Shown here: piece by piece, positions 8,230 through 16,706 of the stretch
Layout of the letters: the number at the start of each line of letters is the position of its first letter
How positions within the stretch are numbered: the first letter of the stretch is position 1
Source: CAZRCZ01 sp964598765
GTDB lineage: Bacteria; Sumerlaeota; Sumerlaeia; MVZB01; JAJFLK01
Direction: 5' to 3'
Assembly (NCBI GenBank): GCA_964598765.1
Contig: CAZRCZ010000010.1
Span: forward strand, 1 to 64,000
Length of the DNA stretch: 64,000 nucleotides
The notes under the pieces: model-generated
Databases searched by the model: none
Told to the model about the DNA's origin: nothing
Seen by the model: the letters and a program-made list of their open reading frames with translations, nothing else
Translations under genes and position numbers: made by a program

Positions 8230-9498
8230 TCAAACTCTCATGGACGCCAGCACGCGCGGGTCGAGGCGTCCTTCAACGGTTCCCGCGTCGAGCACTTCCC
8301 TGACGGCCTTCATCCCTTTTGCGAAACCGTCCCTGACCCGCCCCAAATCGGATTCCGTATGGCTGAAGCACGGATTCAACGTTCCGAGCATCAAAATTCC
8401 TTCGCCGACCATCTCTTGGACGAACAACCATCGGAGTTCACGCTCAGGAATTCCATTTTGATCTTCAAAATAGAGATAGGGTCGCGCATCAGGTCCGGCC
8501 AGTTCGGAGCGGACCCGATATTCGCGCGCCAGCCGTTCATACTCCTCTTTCAGTCGGCGTCCCATTTCGCCGAGCGCGCCGCACACGTCTTTTTCCACGA
8601 TCTCCGAGATCGTGGCGGTGGCGGCGGCGATGGAGACGGCCTCCCCTTCGAACGTCATTCCATAATGAGTCTCCGGCAACCGCGCCATATAACGCGTCGG
8701 TCCGGCCAGAACCGAAAGCGGCATGCCGTTGGCGACACCCTTTCCGTAGCAGGCGAAATCTGGCGCGACTCCCCATACTTCCTGCATTCCACCCGGCGCG
8801 ACGCGGAATCCGCTGACAACTTCATCGAAAATGAGGATCGCCCCGCGCCGGTGAACGATCCGGCGAATTTCCACTATTTCATCGCGGGAGGGAACGGGCG
8901 GAAGTATGGGATCAAGGATCAGGCTTGCGATTCGATCGGGCATTCGCCCAAAACATTCCGCGACGGCATCGGGAGCAAGACGATCCAGCGTGACGATCAA
9001 ATCCCGCAATGACGCCGGAACACCCGGACAAGCGAGGGAGGCCATCCACCAATCGTGAAAACCGTGGTAGCCTCGATGAAGCACGATGTCGCGCCCCGTC
9101 AGCGCGCGGGCCGCGCGCACCGCGCCGAGCGTCGCATCCGAACCGTTTTTGCCGAACCGGACTTCCTCGGCGCAGGGGATGATTTTGGTCAGGAGCGCGG
9201 CCAATTCCCGGAAGCGCGGGTAGGGCAACCCCACGCCCGCAAACTCTCGCGCCTGTTCCGCAATGGCGTCGGCCACGCGCGGATAACCGTATCCCAGGAT
9301 GTTGGCTCCCCACGCCGAATGCATGTCCACGTAATCGCGCCCGTTCATGTCAACAAAATGCCCCGCATAGCCCCGCAACGCCTCGGAGGGATGCAAGTAA
9401 GGATTGAGGTTCCAGTCTTTCAAAGGCTCGGGAGGCGCCGGGGACCGGAAAGGATGCCGCGCGCGCGAAACCACGCGGCGATACAAGGAACGCTTCAT
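8230..9498 (-). CDS. Class III PLP aminotransferase (glutamate-1-semialdehyde aminomutase-like)
   Basis: A 422-residue protein; ATG 9498 overlaps the sulfotransferase stop by 4 bp. Residues about 40-65 carry FVDMNGRDYVDMHSAWGANI. NGSDATLGAVRAAR is the phosphate-binding region, LIFDEVVSGFR contains the PLP-ring Asp225, and CYGKGVANGMP contains the Schiff-base Lys253. This is the HemL/class III fold. It is embedded in a radical SAM/sulfotransferase operon and not in a heme context, so it more likely transaminates a sugar or small-molecule intermediate than makes 5-aminolevulinate. Confidence 0.82.
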   Translation of the reverse strand: MKRSLYRRVVSRARHPFRSPAPPEPLKDWNLNPYLHPSEALRGYAGHFVDMNGRDYVDMHSAWGANILGYGYPRVADAIAEQAREFAGVGLPYPRFRELAALLTKIIPCAEEVRFGKNGSDATLGAVRAARALTGRDIVLHRGYHGFHDWWMASLACPGVPASLRDLIVTLDRLAPDAVAECFGRMPDRIASLILDPILPPVPSRDEIVEIRRIVHRRGAILIFDEVVSGFRVAPGGMQEVWGVAPDFACYGKGVANGMPLSVLAGPTRYMARLPETHYGMTFEGEAVSIAAATATISEIVEKDVCGALGEMGRRLKEEYERLAREYRVRSELAGPDARPYLYFEDQNGIPERELRWLFVQEMVGEGILMLGTLNPCFSHTESDLGRVRDGFAKGMKAVREVLDAGTVEGRLDPRVLASMRV

Positions 9499-10454
9499 GT
9501 CCGACGCTCCCGAAAATAGACGCTCCGCAACGGGAGGGCAAAGCGATTGATTTGATGGCGGAGAGCGCGTCGCGCGCGCCCCAGATGCATCCGGCAAAAC
9601 CACTTCGGACCGATCCCGCGCGTCAAGCGGGGATAATCGTACAGATCCATCATCGAACCGGCGTAATACTCGATAATCGCAATGCGATAGCGCGAAAGTT
9701 CGCCTTTCCACGCCGACAGACGCTCAGTTGAAATCGGAGCGATGGCCTTTTTCTCATGCTCAAGCCTCCAACCGTCGTGGCCTTCGAGTCTGTGGACCAA
9801 TTTCGAACGATCCAGCATGGCCGGTTCGTAAGATTCGTCGAGGAATGCGCAGACGCCGCGAAGCGTTTCTTCCGGACGCGCGATCAAGGATTCATACCTG
9901 ACGGGATAGATTCGCGGATCGCTCGCCGATTTCCGAACAAGCCGCGCGCAATCGCGCCACTCGCGCGCGTGTTGATCGGTCCACGGATGGCCGAACGGCG
10001 TCTTTGAAAACGAGGCATACACCGCCCGTGGATCACGGACCATAAAAATCACGCGCGCGTCGGGATACCAGTCCATGAGGGCGCTGACATTTCGGTAATG
10101 ATGCGGCGTTTTTTCACCGTGACGAGGTTTGCCGAAACGCTCGGCGTAGGATCGTAAAATTTCCTGAAAAACGGAAGCGAATGTCGGAACCGGCGGACCG
10201 ATGATCCGCGCGCGAAGCGATTCGGCATTCAATCCCAGATGCGCGAAATAATCATGACCCATGTATTGCGAGAGGAAATCCTCCAAGACGGCGCGATTCG
10301 TGAGATCGGCATGACGATAAGGATTTGCCCAGTGGCTGAGGAACCACGTCTCCGGCGCGATTGCGACGCGGGAATGGGCGTCGAGGAACGCGCTCATGAG
10401 CGTCGTTCCCGAACGATCCATGCCGACGATGAAAATGGGACCCGAACTGCTCAC
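9495..10454 (-). CDS. Sulfotransferase family protein
   Basis: A 319-residue protein. GTG 10454 is chosen because GTGA overlaps the stop of the upstream radical SAM gene and GGGAGG lies about 10 bp before it. The ORF extends further upstream only by overlapping that gene. The 5'-phosphosulfate loop IFIVGMDRSGTTLMS is at residues about 7-21, and the 3'-phosphate site is FMVRDPRAVYAS. These are the two PAPS-binding signatures of Sulfotransfer_3-type enzymes, which move sulfate to sugars, lipids or small molecules. The acceptor is unknown. It is coupled on both sides (4-bp overlaps), placing it firmly in the operon. Confidence 0.85.
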   Translation of the reverse strand: MSSSGPIFIVGMDRSGTTLMSAFLDAHSRVAIAPETWFLSHWANPYRHADLTNRAVLEDFLSQYMGHDYFAHLGLNAESLRARIIGPPVPTFASVFQEILRSYAERFGKPRHGEKTPHHYRNVSALMDWYPDARVIFMVRDPRAVYASFSKTPFGHPWTDQHAREWRDCARLVRKSASDPRIYPVRYESLIARPEETLRGVCAFLDESYEPAMLDRSKLVHRLEGHDGWRLEHEKKAIAPISTERLSAWKGELSRYRIAIIEYYAGSMMDLYDYPRLTRGIGPKWFCRMHLGRARRALRHQINRFALPLRSVYFRERRT

Positions 10455-11563
10455 GAATGTAAAACCTCCCGGATCGAACAACGATTGGAAAGGCAATAAG
10501 AGGCAAACTCGCCCCGCATAAGCCTACTCCTGAACTCGTGATACCGTTCTCCTTGCCAGATGTTTCGGAACGTAGTCTTTGCGGTCTCTCCCATGATTTC
10601 GTCGCTGTAACAGCAGGGCTTGACCACTCCCGTGGCGCTGAGGAAAACCTGATCGAACCCGACCGAACAACAACGGGCCGGGCGAAACGGAGCGCTCTCC
10701 GCATGATCCCGCGCGGCAATTTCCCCTTCGAGATGGCGCGCGAGATCGGCGGCGTTGTTGGGGATGGAACATCGTTCCGCGCCCGCGCGCAATTGTCCGC
10801 ATGCAAGGCGCGTTTCATCCGGCGTCAACCGCATTGCGTCGTTGTAGGCGATCAGTTTGTGAAAGAGAATTTCGTCGGCGTGAAATTGGGATGCAACTTC
10901 AAACAGCGCGCCAGTTTGAGGGAGATTTTCCCTCTGAATCACGTGAAAAACAACGATGCGGCAGTCCCGTCGTCTTCCCAACTGATCTCGCAATCGGTCG
11001 TAATCCTTGAGGTTGGAGAGCAATACATCGAATCGGTCAGCCCCTTGAGTCTCCCGGTAGGTCTCACGATCCCCGGCGTGCATGGAAACCCGCAGATAAT
11101 CCCAACCCATGGCGACAAACTCGTGCGCCAGCGGTTCGCTCAACAGAGTGCCGTTGGTGTAAATCGTTCCCCGCCATCCGTGACGTTTGATTTCCCTGCA
11201 AATGCCGGCGATTTCAGGATGCAACAGCGGCTCGCCGCCGCCGACCACCTCGACCGCCTCGAGTCCCGCCGGAATCGAATTGAATATCGTTGCGTAATCG
11301 GAGAGCGACATCCGCGCGTCGCGGTCAACTTCTCTCGCAACCTTAAGTGTTTCGGGAGGCTCATGCTGAAGCCAGCACATCGGACATCTGTGATTGCACG
11401 CCGCGTTGACCGGATTGATGCGGAGGAGACAGGGTCCTGCCCATGCCCGCCCACGAATCATTCCGGCCCGACGAAGCGTATGGGACGCCAATCCGCCAAC
11501 CCCGTGCTTTTTCAGCGCATCGCTTAATCTCGCCGGGTGAATTGCGCGCCATGGACGATACAT
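10451..11563 (-). CDS. Radical SAM/SPASM protein
   Basis: A 370-residue protein from ATG 11563; the open frame extends to a TTG at 11623. After an N-terminal helix, residues 56-63 read CNHRCPMC, the CX3CX2C motif binding the SAM [4Fe-4S] cluster, preceded by LLRINPVNAA. VEVVGGGEPLLHPE is the SAM-binding GGE motif. The C-terminal RPARCCSVGFDQVF with TGVVKPCCYSDE supplies auxiliary-cluster cysteines. It is related in plan to the split radical SAM gene at the other end of the operon. Substrate not inferable; anaerobic or microaerobic function is expected. Confidence 0.85.
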   Translation of the reverse strand: MYRPWRAIHPARLSDALKKHGVGGLASHTLRRAGMIRGRAWAGPCLLRINPVNAACNHRCPMCWLQHEPPETLKVAREVDRDARMSLSDYATIFNSIPAGLEAVEVVGGGEPLLHPEIAGICREIKRHGWRGTIYTNGTLLSEPLAHEFVAMGWDYLRVSMHAGDRETYRETQGADRFDVLLSNLKDYDRLRDQLGRRRDCRIVVFHVIQRENLPQTGALFEVASQFHADEILFHKLIAYNDAMRLTPDETRLACGQLRAGAERCSIPNNAADLARHLEGEIAARDHAESAPFRPARCCSVGFDQVFLSATGVVKPCCYSDEIMGETAKTTFRNIWQGERYHEFRSRLMRGEFASYCLSNRCSIREVLHS

Positions 11564-11623
11564 GGACCACCATAATTGCTTACGACTGCGCGAGAGGCTA
11601 CAACGCCAACAGTTTGGCTTCAA

Positions 11624-11859
11624 GGTTAATCAGGACCTGACAATGGGCGGCTCTATTCAGCCACGGCTAAAAAAGCAAATGCCGGAACGCCGAATAGTCC
11701 GCCTAATCGCTCAACCCGTAGAAACCGGTGGATTGGGTGGCACTTTTGGAGGAACGGCGATGACACGTTCCCGCGTTAAAGAGAACTATCATCCGCAGAT
11801 TTCGCAAATTATGCAGATCTTATTCCACTACGAAACTTGCGGATGGGAAGAAATCTTCC
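11624..11859. other. Intergenic spacer with repeat words
   Basis: No gene is supported here. The right part (11791-11820) contains CCGCAGATTT, CGCAAATT and ATGCAGATCT, matching the dispersed CAGATT repeat family. The break splits the minus-strand gene run into two likely transcription units. Confidence 0.4.
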
Positions 11860-12540
11860 TCAATCCACAAACCGATATTTAATCAGCGTCCAGAGCGACA
11901 CGAAGCCGTCTCCCCAATAGATTTTTTTTCCCTCGGCTCTGCCGCGCGGGGTGTATTGGATCGGAATTTCGCGGATGCCAAAGCCGCGCCTAATAAGCTT
12001 CACCGTCAACTCAACGGTGAAGGCGAAATCATTGTTGCGGATGACCATGCCGTCGAGCGTCTCGCGTTTGAAAACCTGATAGCACGTCTCCACGTCGGTC
12101 AGGCGTGTCCGATAGAGCAGATTCACCATGCCGGTGATGACGCGGTTGCCCCAGTATTGAAGCGGCCGCATGACCGGCTTCCCGCGCAAAAAGCGCGAGC
12201 CGAAAACCACCGGACATTCTCCCTTGAAGATCGGCTCCACCAACATCGGATAATCGGCGGGATCGAGTTCCAGATCGGCGTCTTGAAATAAAATGACGTC
12301 CCCCTTGGCCTGCGCGATGCCGAGCTTCAGCGCGTTGCCGCGTCCCGTGCGCCGCTCCTCGTAAATGACGCGCGTCCCCGGGCGCGTTTCTTCGCAGGCG
12401 AGCAATTCGCGCGTGCCGTCGAACGAGCCGCCGTCCACGATGATGATTTCTTTTTCGATGGGGACCGCCCGCACTTTTTCCAGCATGACGCTGATCGTCC
12501 GCCGCTCGTTGAAAACCGGCACGATGACGGACAGGAGCAT
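11860..12540 (-). CDS. Family 2 glycosyltransferase (dolichyl-phosphate-mannose-synthase-like)
   Basis: A 226-residue protein from ATG 12540, overlapping the DegT stop by one base. The N-terminus MLLSVIVPVFNERRTI and EIIIVDGGSFDGT are the GT-A nucleotide-binding strands. QDADLELDP has the metal-binding Asp87-x-Asp89, and SRFLRGK and the acceptor region NDFAFTVELTVKLIRRGF follow. There is no C-terminal membrane segment, as in the soluble DPM1-like subgroup that transfers a sugar from a nucleotide donor to polyprenyl phosphate or a glycan. Coupling to DegT suggests the aminotransferase makes an amino sugar used in the same pathway. Confidence 0.85.
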   Translation of the reverse strand: MLLSVIVPVFNERRTISVMLEKVRAVPIEKEIIIVDGGSFDGTRELLACEETRPGTRVIYEERRTGRGNALKLGIAQAKGDVILFQDADLELDPADYPMLVEPIFKGECPVVFGSRFLRGKPVMRPLQYWGNRVITGMVNLLYRTRLTDVETCYQVFKRETLDGMVIRNNDFAFTVELTVKLIRRGFGIREIPIQYTPRGRAEGKKIYWGDGFVSLWTLIKYRFVD

Positions 12541-13766
12541 CAGTGGGCGAGACTTTCCTTGATCGTCACGACGATCCAATCAATGTCCTCCGGCGTGAGG
12601 GCGGGATGAAGCGGAAGGGTGACTTCCCGCTCGGCAAATTCCTCGGTTCGCGGAAGCGAGACCCGCGCCGTCGGGACGAATCGCCGATAATAATCAAACA
12701 AATGCACGGGGGGATAATGATGCGACGTTTGAATCCCCTTGGACTGCAACGCCTCGCGCACCTTCACCCGCGTTTCCAAATCGGGAAGCAAAATCGGGAA
12801 AAGATGGCAAGCGGGAAAATACCACGTCTTCACCTGCGCGAAGGGAACGGTCACCTCCGACACATCGGCAAGCCCCGATTGATAACGCCGGACCAATCCA
12901 TGCCGTTTCCATTGATTGACCTCCAGTTTGTCAATCTGCGCCAGACCGAGAGCGGCCTGAATTTCGGTCGGGCGGAAATTCCATCCCGGCTCGACGGTGT
13001 CGTAGCTGATGGGTCCGACCTGATGACGCTCCCACGTGGAGTGGGTCAAACCGTGCTGGCGGAGCAACCGCGCCTTTTCCGCGATGTCGGAGCGATTGGT
13101 GACGACCATTCCTCCCTCTCCCGTCGCGACGTTTTTGTTGGAGAAAAAAGAAAAGACTCCGGCGTCGGCGCAGTTGCCAAGGCTCCGTTGCTCGTCGAGC
13201 GATCCCCCGATGCCGTGCGCGGCGTCTTCGAGCAGATGTATCACCCGACGATTTTCGAACGAGAGAGAAGCGTGGCGCGTGCCGATTCGCGGGCCGGGTG
13301 TGCGCGCGACGTGATCGGCGATGGCAATGGCGATTCCGTCGTAATCGCAGGGGTATCCGGCGTAATCCATCGGCATGACCGCCTTGGTCGCCGGACCAAG
13401 ATTGCGCGCGATTTCGTGGCGATCAATCAGCGGAAGTTCGGGAGAAACAATGTCGCAGAAAACCGGGGTCGCGCCGCGATTGACGATCACGTTGACCGTC
13501 GCAACGAAAGTCATGGAAGGAACGAGGACCTCATCCCCCGGCCCAATGTCCAACGCCGCGAGAAGAAGATAAAGTCCGGCCGTGCATGAGGAAAGACCGA
13601 CGGCGAATTCGGCTCCGACCATCTCCGCCACGCGCCGCTCGAATTCCGCAACCTTCGGTCCCATCGTCAGCCAGCGCGAGCGCAGAACTTCGAGAACGGC
13701 ATCCTCCTCTTCCTTGCCGTAGGCGAGTTCGGAGAGAGAAATTTTCCATTCTTGCCGGGAACTCAT
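12540..13766 (-). CDS. DegT/DnrJ/EryC1/StrS-type sugar aminotransferase
   Basis: A 408-residue protein from ATG 13766. It begins with the family entry KISLSELAYGKEEEDAVLEV and contains GLSSCTAGLYLLL for phosphate binding. Asp181 is in LLEDAAHGIGG and the PLP Lys211 in FSFFSNKNVATGEGGM. Such enzymes transaminate keto-sugar nucleotides, for example to 4-amino-4-deoxy sugars for glycans or surface antigens. It follows RidA by 5 bp; RidA deaminates reactive enamines released by PLP enzymes, which is a sensible pairing. An insertion around residues 150-170 (DHVARTPGPRIGTRHASLSF) is longer than in typical members. Confidence 0.88.
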   Translation of the reverse strand: MSSRQEWKISLSELAYGKEEEDAVLEVLRSRWLTMGPKVAEFERRVAEMVGAEFAVGLSSCTAGLYLLLAALDIGPGDEVLVPSMTFVATVNVIVNRGATPVFCDIVSPELPLIDRHEIARNLGPATKAVMPMDYAGYPCDYDGIAIAIADHVARTPGPRIGTRHASLSFENRRVIHLLEDAAHGIGGSLDEQRSLGNCADAGVFSFFSNKNVATGEGGMVVTNRSDIAEKARLLRQHGLTHSTWERHQVGPISYDTVEPGWNFRPTEIQAALGLAQIDKLEVNQWKRHGLVRRYQSGLADVSEVTVPFAQVKTWYFPACHLFPILLPDLETRVKVREALQSKGIQTSHHYPPVHLFDYYRRFVPTARVSLPRTEEFAEREVTLPLHPALTPEDIDWIVVTIKESLAH

Positions 13767-13771
13767 GCCGA

Positions 13772-14194
13772 TTAATCCCGATTCCGAGGTTCTTCCTGAC
13801 GCGCGGGAATCGTGGCGGTCGCCTCGATCTCGACGAGCGCGCCGCCGGGAAGCGCGGCCACCTGCACGGTCGTCCGAACCGGCGGCTCATAAATGAAGTG
13901 GCCCGCATACACCTTGTTGAAAGCGGCCATTTCTCCCAAATTCACGATGTAAACGACGCACCGGACGATGTGCCCCATCGTCAATCCCGCGAACGAAAGC
14001 ACGGCCTCGATGTTTTTCAAAATCTGTTCCGCTTGGGTCGCCGCGTCATTGCCGACCATTTTGCCGGTCTTCGGGTCCAACGCGATCTGTCCGGCGAGAA
14101 AGAGGAGATTGCCGACGCGAATCGCCTGAGAATAAGGACCGACCGGCGCCGGAGCCGCGTCGGTTTTCAAAACGACTTTGTCATTGGCTTTCAT
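13772..14194 (-). CDS. ridA: RidA family enamine/imine deaminase
   Basis: 140 residues from ATG 14194; ATG 14203 is an alternative start. The sequence VLKTDAAPAPVGPYSQAIRV, then FLAGQIALDPKTGKMVG, and near the end EIEATATIPA, are the classic YjgF/YER057c/RidA blocks. Arg in HIVRCVVYI occupies the usual active-site Arg position. The enzyme hydrolyses reactive imines formed by PLP enzymes, and here sits immediately before a DegT aminotransferase. Its start overlaps the end of the FtsX-like gene by about 14 bp, indicating co-transcription. Confidence 0.9.
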   Translation of the reverse strand: MKANDKVVLKTDAAPAPVGPYSQAIRVGNLLFLAGQIALDPKTGKMVGNDAATQAEQILKNIEAVLSFAGLTMGHIVRCVVYIVNLGEMAAFNKVYAGHFIYEPPVRTTVQVAALPGGALVEIEATATIPARQEEPRNRD

Positions 14195-14975
14195 GTTTTT
14201 CACCTTCGGATGGACCGCCGTTTTTCTGGGCGGCGGATTGTCTCGTTGAACTTCGCGTTTTTATCATGGGGGCGAGGACTCCGGCAAGCGCGAAACTGGT
14301 TCCGACGCCGATTAACCACGAGCGCAAGAGGAGTTCCACTCCGACGCTCAACGCGATCAGTCCCAATCCTGCGATCATCGCGGGAGCGACGAGGGCATTG
14401 ACCGCCGCCTCGCGCCAAGGTCCGGCCTCCGGCCGAGGGGTCAGCCGAAGCGCGTTGAATCCAAGAATTAAGATTAAGCCTCCGCCGACCGCCGCCAGAA
14501 TGTAAATTTTTCTCAGAAGGAAAACATCGCGCTCCAGCGCTTCGTCGTCCCAAAGAGCCAAACGCCACGTGGGATCGGACCGAAGCGAACGAACGCGGTC
14601 GTTCGCGGCGGAAGGCGAGAACACCGGATTGCGAAATTGCAATTCCGCGACCCATGGAAGCCACGCCTCCTCCTCGGAAAAAAGTTCGGACCAGCGGTCG
14701 CGCGGAAGAAGTTGCGCCGTTTCCTGCGCCAGAACATTAGGCGAAATCCAACGCGCCGACGCGATTTCCGGCGGATTCTTGAGATCATTCAAGACCGCGT
14801 TGCGGCGCGGCTCGTCCAATTTGTCCTTGGGGAGAAGCAGGAGCGCGCGGTCGGCGGCGCGCCGCTGAATCCCCTGCGAGGCCATGTCCGTCCCGACCGC
14901 GAGCGCGGAGAACACCGCGGCCCAAAGCCACGTCGTCCACTTCCTTGCTCCGCCTACGCTTCCTCTTTCCGACAT
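14181..14975 (-). CDS. Four-TM membrane protein with FtsX-like layout
   Basis: A 264-residue protein from ATG 14975. One membrane segment (about 13-31) is followed by an external domain of about 120 residues. Three more membrane helices follow (about 156-177, 192-218, 222-242), then a basic tail. One TM, an external domain, then three TM is the topology of FtsX. The external part has ISPNVLAQETAQLLPRDRW and a WVAELQFRNP strand that loosely recall the FtsX domain. No FtsE ATPase is adjacent, so the assignment is tentative. It overlaps the small gene upstream (14954-15295) and RidA downstream. Confidence 0.4.
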   Translation of the reverse strand: MSERGSVGGARKWTTWLWAAVFSALAVGTDMASQGIQRRAADRALLLLPKDKLDEPRRNAVLNDLKNPPEIASARWISPNVLAQETAQLLPRDRWSELFSEEEAWLPWVAELQFRNPVFSPSAANDRVRSLRSDPTWRLALWDDEALERDVFLLRKIYILAAVGGGLILILGFNALRLTPRPEAGPWREAAVNALVAPAMIAGLGLIALSVGVELLLRSWLIGVGTSFALAGVLAPMIKTRSSTRQSAAQKNGGPSEGEKHESQ

Positions 14976-15295
14976 CGAAAAAACCCGGCTCTCAAGCTGA
15001 TTTGCGCCTGAATCAATCCCCCTAGCACGCCGTCCTCGAATTGGAAATCGGCGTCGCGCATCAGCTCAGGATAATCGTGCGGATTGAGAATGTCATCAGA
15101 AGTGAGATGCGGCACGCGCCGTCGCGCCATTTTCAACACCTTCTCCCGTTGCATCCGGATCATCTGATCAAAATGCGCCTCGATGGCTTGAATGTCGGAG
15201 GGAGGGATGCTCATCGTCGGGAGAAGATTAAACGCAAAGACGCAAAGAATACACAAAGAACAAATCACGATGAACCAACTCGCGGGAGACCTCAT
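14954..15295 (-). CDS. Small membrane-anchored hypothetical protein
   Basis: A 113-residue protein. One N-terminal hydrophobic helix (WFIVICSLCILCVFAF) looks like a membrane anchor or signal. A helical stretch with IEAHFDQMIRMQREKVLKMA follows, then RRVPHLTSDDILNPHDYPEL. The family is unrecognised. Its end overlaps the FtsX-like gene start by 22 bp, so the two may work together. It is the first gene of the minus-strand run. Confidence 0.5.
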   Translation of the reverse strand: MRSPASWFIVICSLCILCVFAFNLLPTMSIPPSDIQAIEAHFDQMIRMQREKVLKMARRRVPHLTSDDILNPHDYPELMRDADFQFEDGVLGGLIQAQISLRAGFFRCRKEEA

Positions 15296-15319
15296 TTTAC
15301 TTTTCCGGCGCGCAAGCGG

Positions 15320-15415
15320 AGCGGATCAAAGATTAAAGGACGCCAACGGCGTTCCGGATCAAAGCCCAAGGTTGCCGAGCGGAGCGAGGCTACCTTGGGT
15401 TCAGGAAGAAACCAC
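15320..15415. repeat. Palindromic intergenic repeat
   Basis: CCCAAGGTTGCC at 15365-15376 pairs with GGCTACCTTGGG at 15388-15399 around an 11-base loop, one mismatch. It is preceded by the self-complementary ACGCCAACGGCGT near 15340. The layout resembles repeats recalled from Verrucomicrobiota spacers. It lies upstream of the phosphodiesterase gene between divergent genes. Confidence 0.45.
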
Positions 15416-15553
15416 CTAACCCCAAAGATGTTGCGGAATTCCCCGGAAAAATGAAACTCGCCCACCGGAAAACTTACCCCGATCTAACCTTGTGCGTAAC
15501 CATCCCAAACCTTATGATGATTTTCCGACTGCGCGGTGTCGCGGCGGATTCTT

Positions 15554-16060
15554 ATGCTCATCGGCGTCATCAGCGACAGTCACGATCATCTCCCCAATCT
15601 GCGCCACGCCTTGGCTCAACTCAAGGCGCGCAAAGTCGGAATGATTTTTCATTGCGGCGATTTGATTTCGCCGTTTGTCACCCGCGAGCTTGGGCTTTTT
15701 CCCGGTCCCGTCCACACGGTCTTCGGCAACAACGACGGGGACCGATTTCTGGCCTTGAAGGTCGCCGGACAGCAGGCCGGCAACGTGACGCATCACGGCG
15801 AGTTTGGATTTGTGGACGCCGAGGGGCACCGCGTGGGTTTCACGCATTACAAGGAATATGCGCGGGGCTTCGCGGCCTCGGCGCAATGCGAAGTCGCCTT
15901 TTTCGGGCATACCCACCAATTTTACGAGGAACGAATCGGCGGAATTCTGGTTCTCAACCCGGGCGAATTGTTGGGTCTCATGGGCAAACCTTCGTTTTGC
16001 GTTTACGACACGCGCGACCGAAAATTCGAGCGCGTCGTTTTCGAGACCGTGGCGGGGTAG
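15554..16060 (+). CDS. YfcE/MJ0936-type metallophosphoesterase
   Basis: 168 residues from ATG 15554 (an in-frame GTG at 15536 is less attractive). Motifs in order are GVISDSHDH (DxH metal ligands), HCGDLISP (GD), VFGNNDGD (GNND), THYKEYARG and FFGHTHQF (GHTH). These are all five binuclear-metal blocks of this small single-domain family, which cleaves phosphodiesters. Typical length is 155-180 residues. No obvious operon partner, although PAP2 phosphatase and TilS follow on the same strand. Confidence 0.88.
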   Translation: MLIGVISDSHDHLPNLRHALAQLKARKVGMIFHCGDLISPFVTRELGLFPGPVHTVFGNNDGDRFLALKVAGQQAGNVTHHGEFGFVDAEGHRVGFTHYKEYARGFAASAQCEVAFFGHTHQFYEERIGGILVLNPGELLGLMGKPSFCVYDTRDRKFERVVFETVAG

Positions 16061-16133
16061 GCGCGGACTCCCCAATGATCAACCTCTGTTCGGAATCCGA
16101 CAATGGCCGACGTTAAGGAATGAAAGGCTTGTC

Positions 16134-16706
16134 ATGTTGCAAATGTTGACCGACCTCGATGTTCGTGTTTTTTGGGCGATCAATTCCCGACACGCGCCGC
16201 TTTTCGACTATTTTTTTCACCTCCTTACGTTTCTTGGAAGCGGCTTTGTCGTCCCCCCCCTCGCTTTGGCGATCATTTTTCTCAAGACACGCGGCGGGCG
16301 ATTCCTTCCCGTCGCGGCGATCGTCATTGCCGCTTTTATCGCGACGGCCGTGGTCAGCAAAACCGCCAAGATCGGCGTGGATCGTTCGCGTCCCCTGAAA
16401 TTTTTCGAGCAACAAAAGGACTCGGCGGAGGGGCGGGAGGTGCACGTCGTCGGCAAGCCCCTCAAGGAAGGCTCGTTTCCCTCCGGCCACACGATGAGCG
16501 CCTTTTCGGCGGCGACCGTTTTGACGCTGTTGTTTGGCCGCAAATGGCTTTGGACTTTTCTGGTCGCGCTCGGCGTCGCCTATTCGCGCGTCTATATGGG
16601 GGTCCATTTTCCGCTCGATACCGTCGGCGGCGCGATTATCGGCGCTCTGGGATCGGCGCCGTTCATCATCTATTACAATCGGCGCATCGTCCCTGCCGAA
16701 ACATGA
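16134..16706 (+). CDS. PAP2-superfamily membrane phosphatase
   Basis: 190 residues from ATG 16134, with AAAGG about 9 bp upstream. It is hydrophobic with about five membrane segments. The three PAP2 blocks are present: KIGVDRSRP (KX6RP), PSGHTMSA (PSGH) and SRVYMGVHFPLD (SRX5HX3D). Members dephosphorylate lipid phosphates such as undecaprenyl pyrophosphate or phosphatidic acid at the membrane. The stop overlaps the tilS ATG (ATGA). Confidence 0.88.
   Translation: MLQMLTDLDVRVFWAINSRHAPLFDYFFHLLTFLGSGFVVPPLALAIIFLKTRGGRFLPVAAIVIAAFIATAVVSKTAKIGVDRSRPLKFFEQQKDSAEGREVHVVGKPLKEGSFPSGHTMSAFSAATVLTLLFGRKWLWTFLVALGVAYSRVYMGVHFPLDTVGGAIIGALGSAPFIIYYNRRIVPAET

Noticed and set aside
8230..9498. Calling the class III aminotransferase HemL
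   Set aside because: The fold matches, but the gene is embedded in a radical SAM/sulfotransferase operon without other tetrapyrrole genes, so a specific hemL name is not supported.
10538..11527. 329-codon plus-strand ORF opposite the radical SAM gene
   Set aside because: Antisense to a motif-rich gene, with no recognisable domain.
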